Assembly: GCA_020722725.1 (NCBI GenBank)
Contig: DYKG01000001.1
Coordinates: 151,106 to 215,105 of the forward strand
Direction of reading: 5' to 3'
DNA length: 64,000 nucleotides
Source of the DNA: Candidatus Methylomirabilis sp.
Lineage (GTDB): Bacteria; Muiribacteriota; Ozemobacteria; Ozemobacterales; Ozemobacteraceae
The notes beneath the pieces were generated by a model. The model had not been told where the DNA came from. It searched no databases and was given only the letters and a program-made list of their open reading frames with translations. A program made the translations under genes and the position numbers. Position 1 is the first letter of the stretch. Every line of letters starts with the position of its first letter. Below are positions 35,143 through 44,974 of this stretch, in pieces.

Positions 35143-37710
35143 TCAGCTCATACTCTGACCGCAATGCTGGCAATAATATTCTTCGGGATTGTTCGGTTTC
35201 TGGCAACGGGGACATAAAACCTGAGACGATGGTTCAGCTGGATTTTGTTGGGCCTTTTGAGCCCTGCCCGGTTGGGATGCAAACTTCTGTGCCTCTTTAA
35301 AGCCATTTTGAAATGCGACATTATAGGGGCTATTCTGAAGAAAGTTTCGATAGATTTCAAGCAGGTCATCAAGCCGATTCTGCTTATTATAGGCTTCGAG
35401 CAGAACCGAATGAACCAGTTCGTTGTTGACCTCCTGGTTGATAACCTGTTCACAAAGCCGCAGAGCATCGTCGAACTGACGGAGTTTGAGATGAATTTTG
35501 GCAACCCCCAGCATGAATTCAGGTTCTGGCGAACCAAATTCCATCATTTTCTGGAAAACTTTGACCGCTTTTTCATCGCTGCGGGCTTTCTTCAGATAGA
35601 ATTTGCCCAGTGGTTTAAGCACTTCAGGGTTATTGGGGTCAAGGTTGAGCCATTGTTCGAGAACTTTCACACCTTCATCGGTCAGCACTTTCTGCTGAGT
35701 GTAGTGAGAACCGAGAAGAGAAACCAGTGCAATGTTGCGTGAATCTTTGTTATACAGTCGCAAAAGTTCGGGAAGGCTTTCGGGTGAGACCATGCGCCTG
35801 CCGAGATAGGCATAACCAAGCCAGGTGTGGGCATCTTCATCCTGCTGACTGATCGACAGCAGATGTTTGCATTCACCGATCGCCTTGTCGTAAATGCCTT
35901 TTTTAAGGTAGGCCTGAGCCAGAATTCGCGAAATCATCGCACCATCGAAAGGCGTCAGAATCGGCAATCTTCTGATTTTCATCAGTTCTTCGATACATTC
36001 CTCAGTCATATCCTTTTTCAGGAAGCTCTGTGCCTTGCGAATCGAAGAGTTTTTGTTGTATTCGGGCAGATACTTGTAAAGGGCCCATGCAATCCAGGCC
36101 AGCAGCAATAGAATGAGGACAGGAAGATAGCGCAGCCATTTTGATGTGCTTGATGCGAGCAGTTTATCTTTAATTTCAGGATAATCAGGGTCTGAATCAT
36201 AGATTTCAGTGAAGTAATTGAATGCCTGCTGCTTTTCACCCTGTTCGAGCAGAATCGACCCGATAATGAATTTGGCACGATTGTTTTCTTTCTGCAGAGT
36301 AAGCTGATATCTGGCATTCGATATTGCTTCTTCATTGTTGCCCGTTTTCCAGTATGCTTCGGCGAGATAGCTGGGCAGCTGAATATTGTAGCTTTTCGGC
36401 AGCTGAGTTAGAAATTTCAGGCATTCTTCATATTCGTAGGCATTGCGAGCTTCGAGACCCTTTTCCCAGAGCTCTTTTTCGTTATGGATTTTCTTGATTT
36501 TACCCAGTTCTTCAGCAAAAGCGGCCTTATATCTTTTCAGGCCATTGTCGAGTTCGATCATCATCATGCCACGGCTGAAACTGACTTCCGCATCCTGGTT
36601 ATTGCCAGCAGCGGCGAAATCTTTGCCTTTTCTCAGGAATCCCTCGACCATAGAAGCCCGCTCTGAAGTAGTGCGTGGCAATTTGGTTGCCCGACCCAGT
36701 TTCTTCATCAGCTCTTCTTCTTTGGCTGTCGCCTGTTGCAGCAGTTCTTTTGCTTTCTGGTTTTCGGGGTCGGCCGAAACCACATATTCGAGCATATCGC
36801 GTGCCTCAAGCCAACTTTCATTCTTAACCATTTCCTGGGCTTCAATGAACGCTGTTTTCGCTTCGCGGGTATCGACGATGTGCGTCAGTTCCTCTTCGAC
36901 AACCTCACTGTAAGGGTCGATTTCTTTGGCACGATTAAGCGTGGCAATCGCCTCTTCTGTTTTTCCTGCCGCTTTCAGGTCTTTGGCCTGCTGCATCAGC
37001 AGCCCAATTGCAGCGCTTTGCTTCTCTCTGATTTTGCTGATCAGATCGCGGGTGACTTCCTTGGTGGCAAATGTATATTTGGAAGCATTGTCGGCGTGAC
37101 TTTTTGCATTAACCAGGTTGTTGCGCTCAAGCTCGATTTCTGCCATGCGGTAATAAAGCTGCCCCATGGCTTCAGAATCGTATTTCACCCTGAGTTTCGG
37201 GTTCTTTTCAATGATGTTTTCTGCCAGGTCGATGGCCTGGTCAACTTTGTTTTCAGCGGCCAGTGAGTTGAAAATTTCAAGCCCTATTTCTACTTCAGCC
37301 GGGTTTACCCTGATAATATCGTTTCTTAAATTTGCCGCTTCCTGTTTTTTGCCGGCTTTAACCAGCACGGCAAGATCTTCTTTGAGAACTCGCGCATATT
37401 CTTCGGCATAGGTGGTGTTGCCTGGCTCAAGTTCGTGGGCTTTTTTCAGCTGGCGAACCATGTCGTCACGCTTATTGCGCAGACGAAGCAGCCTGGCTGC
37501 ATTGAAATGCGGTTCGGCCCAGCCCGGTTCGAGCTGCATGGCTTCTTTGAGAAACTGAATGGCTTCCTGATAGCGCCCGCTGTTGATGGCATTCAGACCA
37601 TCGATGTTAAGTTTGCGGGCAGCCTGTGATTGTGCTTGAAGACCGGCACCGCAGGCCATTACAGCTAAAAAAACGAAAACGCAGCAGATAACTTTTTTAA
37701 AGCGGTTCAT
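35143..37710 (-). CDS. TPR-repeat membrane protein with C-terminal zinc ribbon
   Basis: Signal peptide, many TPR units, TM WLRYLPVLILLLLAWIAWALYKYL, C-terminal CPRCQKPNNPEEYYCQHCGQ. Confidence 0.88.
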   Translation of the reverse strand: MNRFKKVICCVFVFLAVMACGAGLQAQSQAARKLNIDGLNAINSGRYQEAIQFLKEAMQLEPGWAEPHFNAARLLRLRNKRDDMVRQLKKAHELEPGNTTYAEEYARVLKEDLAVLVKAGKKQEAANLRNDIIRVNPAEVEIGLEIFNSLAAENKVDQAIDLAENIIEKNPKLRVKYDSEAMGQLYYRMAEIELERNNLVNAKSHADNASKYTFATKEVTRDLISKIREKQSAAIGLLMQQAKDLKAAGKTEEAIATLNRAKEIDPYSEVVEEELTHIVDTREAKTAFIEAQEMVKNESWLEARDMLEYVVSADPENQKAKELLQQATAKEEELMKKLGRATKLPRTTSERASMVEGFLRKGKDFAAAGNNQDAEVSFSRGMMMIELDNGLKRYKAAFAEELGKIKKIHNEKELWEKGLEARNAYEYEECLKFLTQLPKSYNIQLPSYLAEAYWKTGNNEEAISNARYQLTLQKENNRAKFIIGSILLEQGEKQQAFNYFTEIYDSDPDYPEIKDKLLASSTSKWLRYLPVLILLLLAWIAWALYKYLPEYNKNSSIRKAQSFLKKDMTEECIEELMKIRRLPILTPFDGAMISRILAQAYLKKGIYDKAIGECKHLLSISQQDEDAHTWLGYAYLGRRMVSPESLPELLRLYNKDSRNIALVSLLGSHYTQQKVLTDEGVKVLEQWLNLDPNNPEVLKPLGKFYLKKARSDEKAVKVFQKMMEFGSPEPEFMLGVAKIHLKLRQFDDALRLCEQVINQEVNNELVHSVLLEAYNKQNRLDDLLEIYRNFLQNSPYNVAFQNGFKEAQKFASQPGRAQKAQQNPAEPSSQVLCPRCQKPNNPEEYYCQHCGQSMS

Positions 37711-37748
37711 CAGGTCCTTCTCTCCTATGGGTATGACCGCTTAACAGT

Positions 37749-39068
37749 CTAAGTTATTTTTGAAAGTTTTGCCAGTGCTTTTAGTGCACACTTTCTAACA
37801 TCCGGGTCAGAATCGTTAGTCAGGTATTGCAACGAGTCACCGAACTGCAATGCGCCGATTTCACCCAGAGCCCACGCAGCCGATGCCCGCATCTGCTTGT
37901 GAGATGACCGCAACATCTGCTTCAAAGTAAGAACTGCGCCCATGCCGCCAAGTTTCCAAAGGGCGGCGGCCGCATTACTTCTGACGCGATTGTGGGAATC
38001 ATGCAGCAATGGGAAAAGCAGATCAGAAAATTGTGGGTCGTTGAGCTGCCCGATTGCTTCAACGGCATTGGCCCTTACCCTGCTGTCAGGGTCTTTCAGG
38101 GCTTTGGTAAGCAAAATAACTGATTTGGAATTTCCGGCCATACCAAGGCTTTTAATTAAATTGGCTCTCATTCTACTGTTTTCCTCCCTGACGAATTTTT
38201 CGGTCAGTCGGGCAAGAGCCAGGTCAGGGTTTATTTCTAGAGCTTTAGAAACTATTACATCACGAATCGAGGTTTCATCTTCTTTGGTGTATGCATCGAT
38301 AAGCTGAGACATGATGCGCGAAGAGCCGATCTTGCCAATGCTTAGAACCGCACGGTTCCTTACGGTTGGAGAAATGTCGCTCAAGAGCCCGACCAGCAGA
38401 TCAAGCGAGCGTTCTTCTTCTATTTCACCAAGAATGTAGGCTACAGAAGCTCTTTTTCTGGAATTGGGCGACCGTAACTCTTCGGGCAGAGTGTTCAGAC
38501 CAAATCGAATGCCCCGTTGCCAGAGAGCCTTTATCGAATTGGCTCTCACCCGGTTGTTGCGGTCTGATACCAGAACTTTCAAAACTTCGACGACTTCGGG
38601 GTGATTGATGTCGCCAATTGCCTCAACGGCGTTGGCTCTGACCCGTTCGTCGGCAAAATTCAAAAATGCTTTTAAAAGCGGCATGAACTCATCACTCTTG
38701 AAAGAGCCGATAACCCTTATTCCAGTGGCAACCAGGGCCGGATCTTCTTCCTTTTTAAGAAAATCACACACAGCTTTTTTTATATGGCGGCCGGGTCGGC
38801 CGATCAGGCTGCAGAGTGCTTCGCTTTTAAGGGTTGCATTGGCAGAATCAAGATAAGTGAGAATCATGGAAAGAATTTCTTCGCTGTTGCTTTTTCTTGA
38901 AGCTTTAAGCGCAGCGACGACAACCTCAGGGCGGCCATCCTTTAAGCCTTCGAGAATAAATTCTTCGACATCGTCGATCTTATCTCGGTTAATGCATTTC
39001 AGGCAGAAAAGCCTGACGCTTTTATCTCGATCCTGGAACAATCTTTTCAGGGTGGGGTAATCGATCAT
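37749..39068 (-). CDS. HEAT-repeat protein
   Basis: Repeated RVRANAVEAIGD / RVRANSIKALW / RVRSNAAAALWKLG units over the whole 439 aa. Confidence 0.9.
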   Translation of the reverse strand: MIDYPTLKRLFQDRDKSVRLFCLKCINRDKIDDVEEFILEGLKDGRPEVVVAALKASRKSNSEEILSMILTYLDSANATLKSEALCSLIGRPGRHIKKAVCDFLKKEEDPALVATGIRVIGSFKSDEFMPLLKAFLNFADERVRANAVEAIGDINHPEVVEVLKVLVSDRNNRVRANSIKALWQRGIRFGLNTLPEELRSPNSRKRASVAYILGEIEEERSLDLLVGLLSDISPTVRNRAVLSIGKIGSSRIMSQLIDAYTKEDETSIRDVIVSKALEINPDLALARLTEKFVREENSRMRANLIKSLGMAGNSKSVILLTKALKDPDSRVRANAVEAIGQLNDPQFSDLLFPLLHDSHNRVRSNAAAALWKLGGMGAVLTLKQMLRSSHKQMRASAAWALGEIGALQFGDSLQYLTNDSDPDVRKCALKALAKLSKIT

Positions 39069-39718
39069 GGTTTATTACCACCTTCTGAAGGCTTTTCTGA
39101 AAGTGCCACCTCAAATTCACGGCTGGTTTCGCTGGTATCGATTATTACCACGCGGTCGGGAAATACTGAACCAAGCCTGAACGGACTGCTTTTGAGCATA
39201 TTGCCGATGCGCGTCAGCATCAGCTCGTCAGACGATTTAAGAATGGCAATGCGGTCACTGCCAATGCTGAAAAATCCATGATAGCTGATATCGGGTCTCT
39301 CGTAGTTATCAATCGTTTGTTCTTCATCATCCATAATTTGTGGAATGATTTCGATTTTCTTTTCACCCCGGGTAAAAATGTTGCGTTCGTTGGGGGAATA
39401 GGGAAATACTTTGGTGAGCTGAAAGCGGGTTTCGACCTTTTCACTGAGTGCCGGATAGGAAGGTGGTCGCAAAGGTTCAGGCATCTGTATCGGCGACTTG
39501 GGCGCACCAGAAGATGATGCAGAAACCGGTGCTGCAGAGGTGGCGGCGGCTGGCTGGGCGGCAACTCCGCGATTGGCGGCGTTTCTTTCTTCCTGTTTTT
39601 TCAACCTGGCCGGCTTAAGCACGAGCAGGTCGAGCAGCAGGATGAAAACAATTATGGGAACCCCAATCACTACTGTTTTGTTGTTTTTGTAATATTCGAG
39701 AAATTCCTGCTTGGTCAT
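39065..39718 (-). CDS. Single-TM protein, PilP/GspC-like position in the pilus cluster
   Basis: TM TVVIGVPIIVFILLLDLLVL; C-terminal MLTRIGNMLKSSPFRLGSVFPDRVVIIDT; directly downstream of PilO-like gene. Confidence 0.55.
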   Translation of the reverse strand: MTKQEFLEYYKNNKTVVIGVPIIVFILLLDLLVLKPARLKKQEERNAANRGVAAQPAAATSAAPVSASSSGAPKSPIQMPEPLRPPSYPALSEKVETRFQLTKVFPYSPNERNIFTRGEKKIEIIPQIMDDEEQTIDNYERPDISYHGFFSIGSDRIAILKSSDELMLTRIGNMLKSSPFRLGSVFPDRVVIIDTSETSREFEVALSEKPSEGGNKP

Positions 39719-39737
39719 CCGTTATTCCTTGCCTTGA

Positions 39738-40319
39738 TCAGGACTTGAAGAATGTGGCGAGCGTCAGTTTCAACGACATGTTGCCCGCTTCATCGCTGAG
39801 TGGGGGAATTACTTCTATCTGGGCTATTTTTACCAGTCTTCCCAGTGAATTTTCCATTTCCCACAGGAATTGTTTAACTTTGTTGTAAGTACCGCGGATA
39901 CGCAAATCGAATTTGAATTCAAGATAGGCAGAGCCAGCACCGGCTGCCGGAGCAGGTGGTTGATACTGTGAGTCCTGGATATGAATATCGAGAGAGCGTG
40001 CTTTTCGCTGAACTTGTTCGATGAAGACAGTGTAATTGGCTGAACTTTCAAGCAGTTTTTCAAATTTTTCTTTGACTTCCCGTTGCTTGTCACGCAATTC
40101 AGCGGAGATTTTTTCAATCTGCTGCTGGCGCTTGGCAAATTCCGTTTGGGCGTTGGCAACTTTCAGCTTGATATCGGCAAGCTCAGTATTTTTTAACGCG
40201 ATTTCCTGTTCCTGCCTGGTATTTACCGAGCTGAGGAAGTAAATCAGAGCCCCGATTGCAGCCGCAATCAGGCCATAAGTGACAACTCGTTCAATTATGG
40301 AGCGAAGTCTTGTCTTCAC
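39738..40319 (-). CDS. pilO: PilO-like type IV pilus/T2SS assembly protein
   Basis: TM then coiled coil LADIKLKVANAQTEFAKRQQQIEKISAELRDKQREVKEKFEKLL, then ferredoxin-like RGTYNKVKQFLWEMENSLGRLVKIAQIEV; synteny. Confidence 0.8.
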   Translation of the reverse strand: MKTRLRSIIERVVTYGLIAAAIGALIYFLSSVNTRQEQEIALKNTELADIKLKVANAQTEFAKRQQQIEKISAELRDKQREVKEKFEKLLESSANYTVFIEQVQRKARSLDIHIQDSQYQPPAPAAGAGSAYLEFKFDLRIRGTYNKVKQFLWEMENSLGRLVKIAQIEVIPPLSDEAGNMSLKLTLATFFKS

Positions 40320-40333
40320 GTCAGCTCCTTCTT

Positions 40334-40891
40334 CTAATTAGGTTTATAAGTGAAATCAAGGGTAAACTTCTGCACTGAACCATCGTTTTGTGAAACGTTG
40401 GTATTGTTCTTGAGAAAGGCTTTGAATTTGCCGCTCTGGTTAAGGCGCTTGGCGAATTCAAGCGCGTCAAAGATCGTTGAAGCTTCGCCGACAATGGTAA
40501 AATTGCCGCTGAGGTTAGCAAACGATTTTGGCGAGATGTCGTTGATAACTACCCTTTCAGGAACAGAGGATTCAAGAGTTGCCAGAAAGTCAACCCAGCT
40601 GGTGCCCGGGGTGTCGAGATTCTGGTTAATGAAATTTATACTGTTTTTTAAAGAGTTTATTTCATTCATCGGGGGCTGTAGTCTACTGGTCTTGTCAATC
40701 AGACCGCGCAACTGGTTATCCTGTTGATCAACCTGAGCCTTTACCGCCTTAAGGGAAGAGTTGTTTTTAATATACATTGTTCCAACCGCTGAAATGCTTG
40801 CAATAATTGTTAATACAGCCAGAGCAATCCCCAGGTTATCCCGTGGCAGGCTCTTGTATTCACCTGGAAGCAGATCGAATTTAAATTTCAT
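40334..40891 (-). CDS. pilN: PilN-like type IV pilus/T2SS assembly protein
   Basis: MKFKFDLLPGEYK N-terminus, single TM, coiled coil, VDFLATLESSVPERVVINDISPKSFANLSGNFTIVGEA. Confidence 0.83.
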   Translation of the reverse strand: MKFKFDLLPGEYKSLPRDNLGIALAVLTIIASISAVGTMYIKNNSSLKAVKAQVDQQDNQLRGLIDKTSRLQPPMNEINSLKNSINFINQNLDTPGTSWVDFLATLESSVPERVVINDISPKSFANLSGNFTIVGEASTIFDALEFAKRLNQSGKFKAFLKNNTNVSQNDGSVQKFTLDFTYKPN

Positions 40892-40893
40892 CT

Positions 40894-41964
40894 TTATTCC
40901 CTCAGAAAGCATCCGCAGGCAGCGGCAAGAGAGTTTTTCTCAGATGCTGCTACCGCACTGCCGTTCACGTAGAGCTCGTAAATCTCTGAAATACATTTCA
41001 CTCTGGTATTCAAGTTTGCCGAAAGAGCAACGGCAATGTTTTCAAAGTTGGCTCCGCCACCGGAAATAAGAATTTCATGGATACTGAACTCACGAAATTT
41101 GGTGAGGTAACTTTCGAGTGTTCCAAATATCTCCCGGCTCAGGGAGGCAAAGGTGTTTTTAATTACAGTGAAGTTGTAAAGCCCATCCTGTTCAGGAGAT
41201 GCTTCGGGCAGGAAAAATATTTCATTGCGTTTGAACTGGTCAGCTTCATTTTCGGGAACATGAAAATGCTTGCTGATCTGTTTGGTAAAGTCGTAGGCTC
41301 CAATCGGGCGGTTCTGCAGTGCTCTGAGCTGACCATCATGAAATACCCCGATCGATGTCGATTCATGGCCAAGGTGTATCATGCAGATATTCTTACCTTT
41401 ACTGTCTGAACTGTTGAGGTATTCTTCTGCGAGATTGGCGGCATTGAGAAAATTAATATCCATCAGATTGGGGTTTAATCCGGCCTTTTGCACCAGGCCG
41501 CCTGCTTCGAGCAGATTGTTTTTGACCGTGGCCAGTGCCAGAACGATTTCATCGTCTTCCCATGCACCGATTGTCTGATGAGTGATATGCCAGCTGTCGA
41601 TCGGCATTGGCATGATCGGTTCAAATTCTTCTTTGATTACATCATCCATTTCCTTTTTGGAATATCTGGGAGGTGTAACCATAAGGTCGATCAGGGTCGA
41701 ATGGTCGGGCATCATCACCATGCAGTTTTCATAGGGCATTTTTGCCTCTTTGATCAATGAGGCTATGGCTTTTGTTACAGGTTCCTGTTCAATGATGGGA
41801 AACTCGATATAGGTTGAAGCGACAAAGTCTTTCGGGGTTTGAGTAGAAAGGCATTTCTTCAGCCGGATCTCGCCGCTGCCGGCACTTTCCAGCATCAGCA
41901 ACCGCATTTCATAGGTTCCCAGTTCAAGAACCGTATTTAACCTGTTACGAGTTTTAGCCATCAA
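40894..41964 (-). CDS. pilM: PilM-like actin-fold assembly protein
   Basis: LELGTYEMRLLML, MIHLGHESTSIGVFHDGQLRALQNRPIGAYDFTKQIS, EILISGGGANFENI; precedes PilN/O. Confidence 0.87.
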   Translation of the reverse strand: MMAKTRNRLNTVLELGTYEMRLLMLESAGSGEIRLKKCLSTQTPKDFVASTYIEFPIIEQEPVTKAIASLIKEAKMPYENCMVMMPDHSTLIDLMVTPPRYSKKEMDDVIKEEFEPIMPMPIDSWHITHQTIGAWEDDEIVLALATVKNNLLEAGGLVQKAGLNPNLMDINFLNAANLAEEYLNSSDSKGKNICMIHLGHESTSIGVFHDGQLRALQNRPIGAYDFTKQISKHFHVPENEADQFKRNEIFFLPEASPEQDGLYNFTVIKNTFASLSREIFGTLESYLTKFREFSIHEILISGGGANFENIAVALSANLNTRVKCISEIYELYVNGSAVAASEKNSLAAACGCFLRE

Positions 41965-43736
41965 TTACTTCCCATGTTGATCATGATGTATTCTTCAACC
42001 GGAACCTCACCGCTCAGAACTTTCGCCCGGCAGCAATCAGAAAGGGTTTTTACCTTTTTCTGACGCAGGTAGGAAATAAGTTCGGTAACCGGTCGGCGTT
42101 GACCAATGAGTTCTTTCAGCTCATGGCCGACTTCGATTACTTCATACAAGCCGGTTCTGTCTCTGAACCCGCTGTTATTGCAATGTTTGCAGCCCATACC
42201 ACGATAAAGCTTATGTTCGCTCAAATCCTCGATTTCGAGGCCAAGCGAAGCGGCTACATAAGGTGTGGCTTCGATCTCAGTTTTGCAGTGCGGGCAGATT
42301 TTTCTTACCAGGCGCTGACCGACCAGCATACAGAGTGCTGATGCGTAAAGATATGGGTCGATGCCCAGGTTTTCAAGGCGGCTGATCGTCTCGATTGCCG
42401 AATTGGCGTGAATGGTCGAGAAAACCATGTGACCGGTAAGAGCCGCTTTTACCGTGATTTCAGCGGTTTCGTAATCGCGGATTTCGCCGACTAGAATGAT
42501 GTCAGGGTCGAGACGCAGAATTGAGCGCAGACCGCGGGCAAAAGTCAGCGACCTGGCCGGGTCATTTTTGTTTTCATGAACCTGCATCTGGTGAACGCCG
42601 GGAATTTTGAATTCGACCGGGTCTTCTACGGTGATAACTTTTTTCTGACGGCTGTTAACCAGCGAAAGGGCCGAATACAGTGTCGTGGTTTTGCCTGAAC
42701 CGGTAGGGCCGGCGAGCAGACACAGACCCCATGGGCGGCCGATATTGTATTCGAACAGCCGCATATCGTCTTCTTCAAAACCCAGCAGGCTCAAATCAAG
42801 GTTGACGCGGCCAGAATCAAGTACGCGAATTGTGCAGTTCTGCCCATAAATAGATGGAAGAATGGCAATGCGGAACTCGATCTGCTGGTTTTTGATGCGC
42901 AGTTTGAAACTGCCGTCCTGCGGCATGAAGCGTTCAGTAATGTCGAGGTTTGCCATGATTTTGATACGCGAAATAATCGCCTGGTGGGCGGCGCGCTCGA
43001 TCGGCATGATGTCGTAGAGAATACCGTCAATTCTGTATCTGACCTGAATGATTTTTTCAAATGCTTCGATATGAATATCTGAAGCCCGCATTTTGACCGC
43101 ATCGAGAATTACCTTGTGAACCAGGGTAACAATCGAAGTCTGGTCAGATTCGCGCTTGAGTTCTTCAAGGTTGAAATCTGTCTGGTGGACTCCCTGGAAG
43201 GAATCCTGGAACATGTTGTCGTCTTTGGTAAATTCAAGTTTTACATCGTTAAGCAGGTCATCGATGGCAACGTTTTCGAGAACATTCTGCGGGCGGTATA
43301 GAACGTCGTTGATGACGTGCATGATCTGGGTTTTGGTGGCCAGAACCCACTTGATGAACATGAAACCGGTTGCCATCTTTATGCTGTCGAACATCTTGGT
43401 GTTGGTTGGGTCAAAAACGGCAATGGTTAGAGATTTCGGCTCTTTGCGCAGAGGAATGAACTTGTAGGTTTTGATCAGACTTTCGGGAATCTGGCGAATC
43501 AGATCACGATTGAGTTCGGTACTTTCCAGATTGACATATTCAATGCCGTGCTGAATTGACAGACCGCGAAAGAGGGTTTCTTCATTCAGCGCCCCATCTT
43601 CGATAAGAATTTCGCCAATCATCTTGCGCGCCGATGGTTGGCGTTTCAGCGCGAGCTCAAGCTGTGCGGTGCTGATTGCCCGCATTTCTACCAGAATCTC
43701 GCCTATTCTTTTTCTTTTTAGAAAGTCTGCAGCCAT
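41961..43736 (-). CDS. gspE: GspE/PilB-type secretion/pilus assembly ATPase
   Basis: LLAGPTGSGKTTTLYSALSLVNSRQKKVITVEDPVEF, GLRSILRLDPDIILVGEIRDYETAEITVKAALTGHMVFSTIHANSA, CPHCKTE...CKHCNNSGFRDRTGLYEV. Confidence 0.96.
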   Translation of the reverse strand: MAADFLKRKRIGEILVEMRAISTAQLELALKRQPSARKMIGEILIEDGALNEETLFRGLSIQHGIEYVNLESTELNRDLIRQIPESLIKTYKFIPLRKEPKSLTIAVFDPTNTKMFDSIKMATGFMFIKWVLATKTQIMHVINDVLYRPQNVLENVAIDDLLNDVKLEFTKDDNMFQDSFQGVHQTDFNLEELKRESDQTSIVTLVHKVILDAVKMRASDIHIEAFEKIIQVRYRIDGILYDIMPIERAAHQAIISRIKIMANLDITERFMPQDGSFKLRIKNQQIEFRIAILPSIYGQNCTIRVLDSGRVNLDLSLLGFEEDDMRLFEYNIGRPWGLCLLAGPTGSGKTTTLYSALSLVNSRQKKVITVEDPVEFKIPGVHQMQVHENKNDPARSLTFARGLRSILRLDPDIILVGEIRDYETAEITVKAALTGHMVFSTIHANSAIETISRLENLGIDPYLYASALCMLVGQRLVRKICPHCKTEIEATPYVAASLGLEIEDLSEHKLYRGMGCKHCNNSGFRDRTGLYEVIEVGHELKELIGQRRPVTELISYLRQKKVKTLSDCCRAKVLSGEVPVEEYIMINMGSN

Positions 43737-43802
43737 GTTTAGATAAGTCCTTCCTGAACGCTATCGGCAAAACTCATCGGGAATTTAAGCAGAAAAACAT
43801 AA

Positions 43803-44408
43803 CTAATATTCAGTGCCGTCTTTGGTAATTGTAAACCCGATATAGTCTAAGGGCTTTGCGCCTGCTGTTCCGTCAGGCTTTGCCAGTCCCGGAAAAAGAG
43901 CCGGTTCACTGGCGAGGGTGTATTTTGCGTCGTTATTTGCATCAAAGAAAGCAAACTCACTATTAATGTCAAATTCGTCGTTGGACGGACTGTCGTCGAA
44001 GAATGCCACTGTCCAGCTGGCGGAATATGCAAACGTTCCGGTTTGTAAAATATTTTCACCAGTCTGTGGATCTATTAAATATGGCAAAGACTGTAAATAT
44101 CGGACATTGGATTGTCTGACCCTGTCGGGTAAATAAGCGCCTGCAACTAATTCAGAACCTGAAGTGAGGTCTGCACTCAATGGTTGATGTCCTGAACCTC
44201 CATCGTTTACCTTAACTCTAAACGGCCCTCGACCCCGATCACCACGAAACTGATTGATGGTATTTCTCCAGGTGGTGAGATTTTGTTTTAAAACTGTTAG
44301 CCGAGAGTCGTAGATATAATCGTTGTAATAAGGCACTGCAACCCCGACCAGGATGCCTATAATTGCAATTACAATCAGCAGTTCGATAATCGTAAAACCT
44401 CTTCGCAT
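43803..44408 (-). CDS. Type II secretion/type IV pseudopilin
   Basis: Prepilin motif RRGFTIIELLIVIAIIGILVGVAVPYYNDYIYDSRL. Confidence 0.9.
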   Translation of the reverse strand: MRRGFTIIELLIVIAIIGILVGVAVPYYNDYIYDSRLTVLKQNLTTWRNTINQFRGDRGRGPFRVKVNDGGSGHQPLSADLTSGSELVAGAYLPDRVRQSNVRYLQSLPYLIDPQTGENILQTGTFAYSASWTVAFFDDSPSNDEFDINSEFAFFDANNDAKYTLASEPALFPGLAKPDGTAGAKPLDYIGFTITKDGTEY

Positions 44409-44416
44409 TTTAACAC

Positions 44417-44974
44417 CTACCAGTCTATGTAATTTGTGCCACCAAGGGATTTATAAAAGCCCTTTCTATCATAATTGGGCGAAACAGCCACCGAGATGTC
44501 ATAAACTCCGGTTCCATTAAGGGACTCAATCGTTTGCTCGGGAAATGTGGCAACCTTGCCATTGCTGGCACAGTGCATTGCCCACACAGGAGCACCGACA
44601 AAAGGGTCATTTGGTATGGACTTGAGATAGCTTGCATCTGGAGTATAGGTAGTAACATAATTGCCTTCAAGATCCGTTATTACCACTGGAGTAGGGGTTA
44701 ACAAATCCTTAAGATTTCTAGGGAAAAGATTGTGCTGGGGTATATTGCGAATTGAAAATCTGTTCCTTGCCAGTTGTGTTATACAATCGACTTTATATTG
44801 GCTTATTGCATCTCGCAGCAATTCAATTGAGTTTTCTAAATCGTTTTCAAGAGATTTGACGTAAGAAATTTCAGCGACAGGAACAGCTGCCAGTGCTATA
44901 ACCCCCATGATTGCAACTACTATCAGCATCTCCATCAATGAAAACCCATGGCGAAACGAATTAGTCCCAATCAT
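44417..44974 (-). CDS. Type II secretion/type IV pseudopilin
   Basis: RHGFSLMEMLIVVAIMGVIALAAVPVAEI; start assigned to MIGTNSF. Confidence 0.88.
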   Translation of the reverse strand: MIGTNSFRHGFSLMEMLIVVAIMGVIALAAVPVAEISYVKSLENDLENSIELLRDAISQYKVDCITQLARNRFSIRNIPQHNLFPRNLKDLLTPTPVVITDLEGNYVTTYTPDASYLKSIPNDPFVGAPVWAMHCASNGKVATFPEQTIESLNGTGVYDISVAVSPNYDRKGFYKSLGGTNYIDW

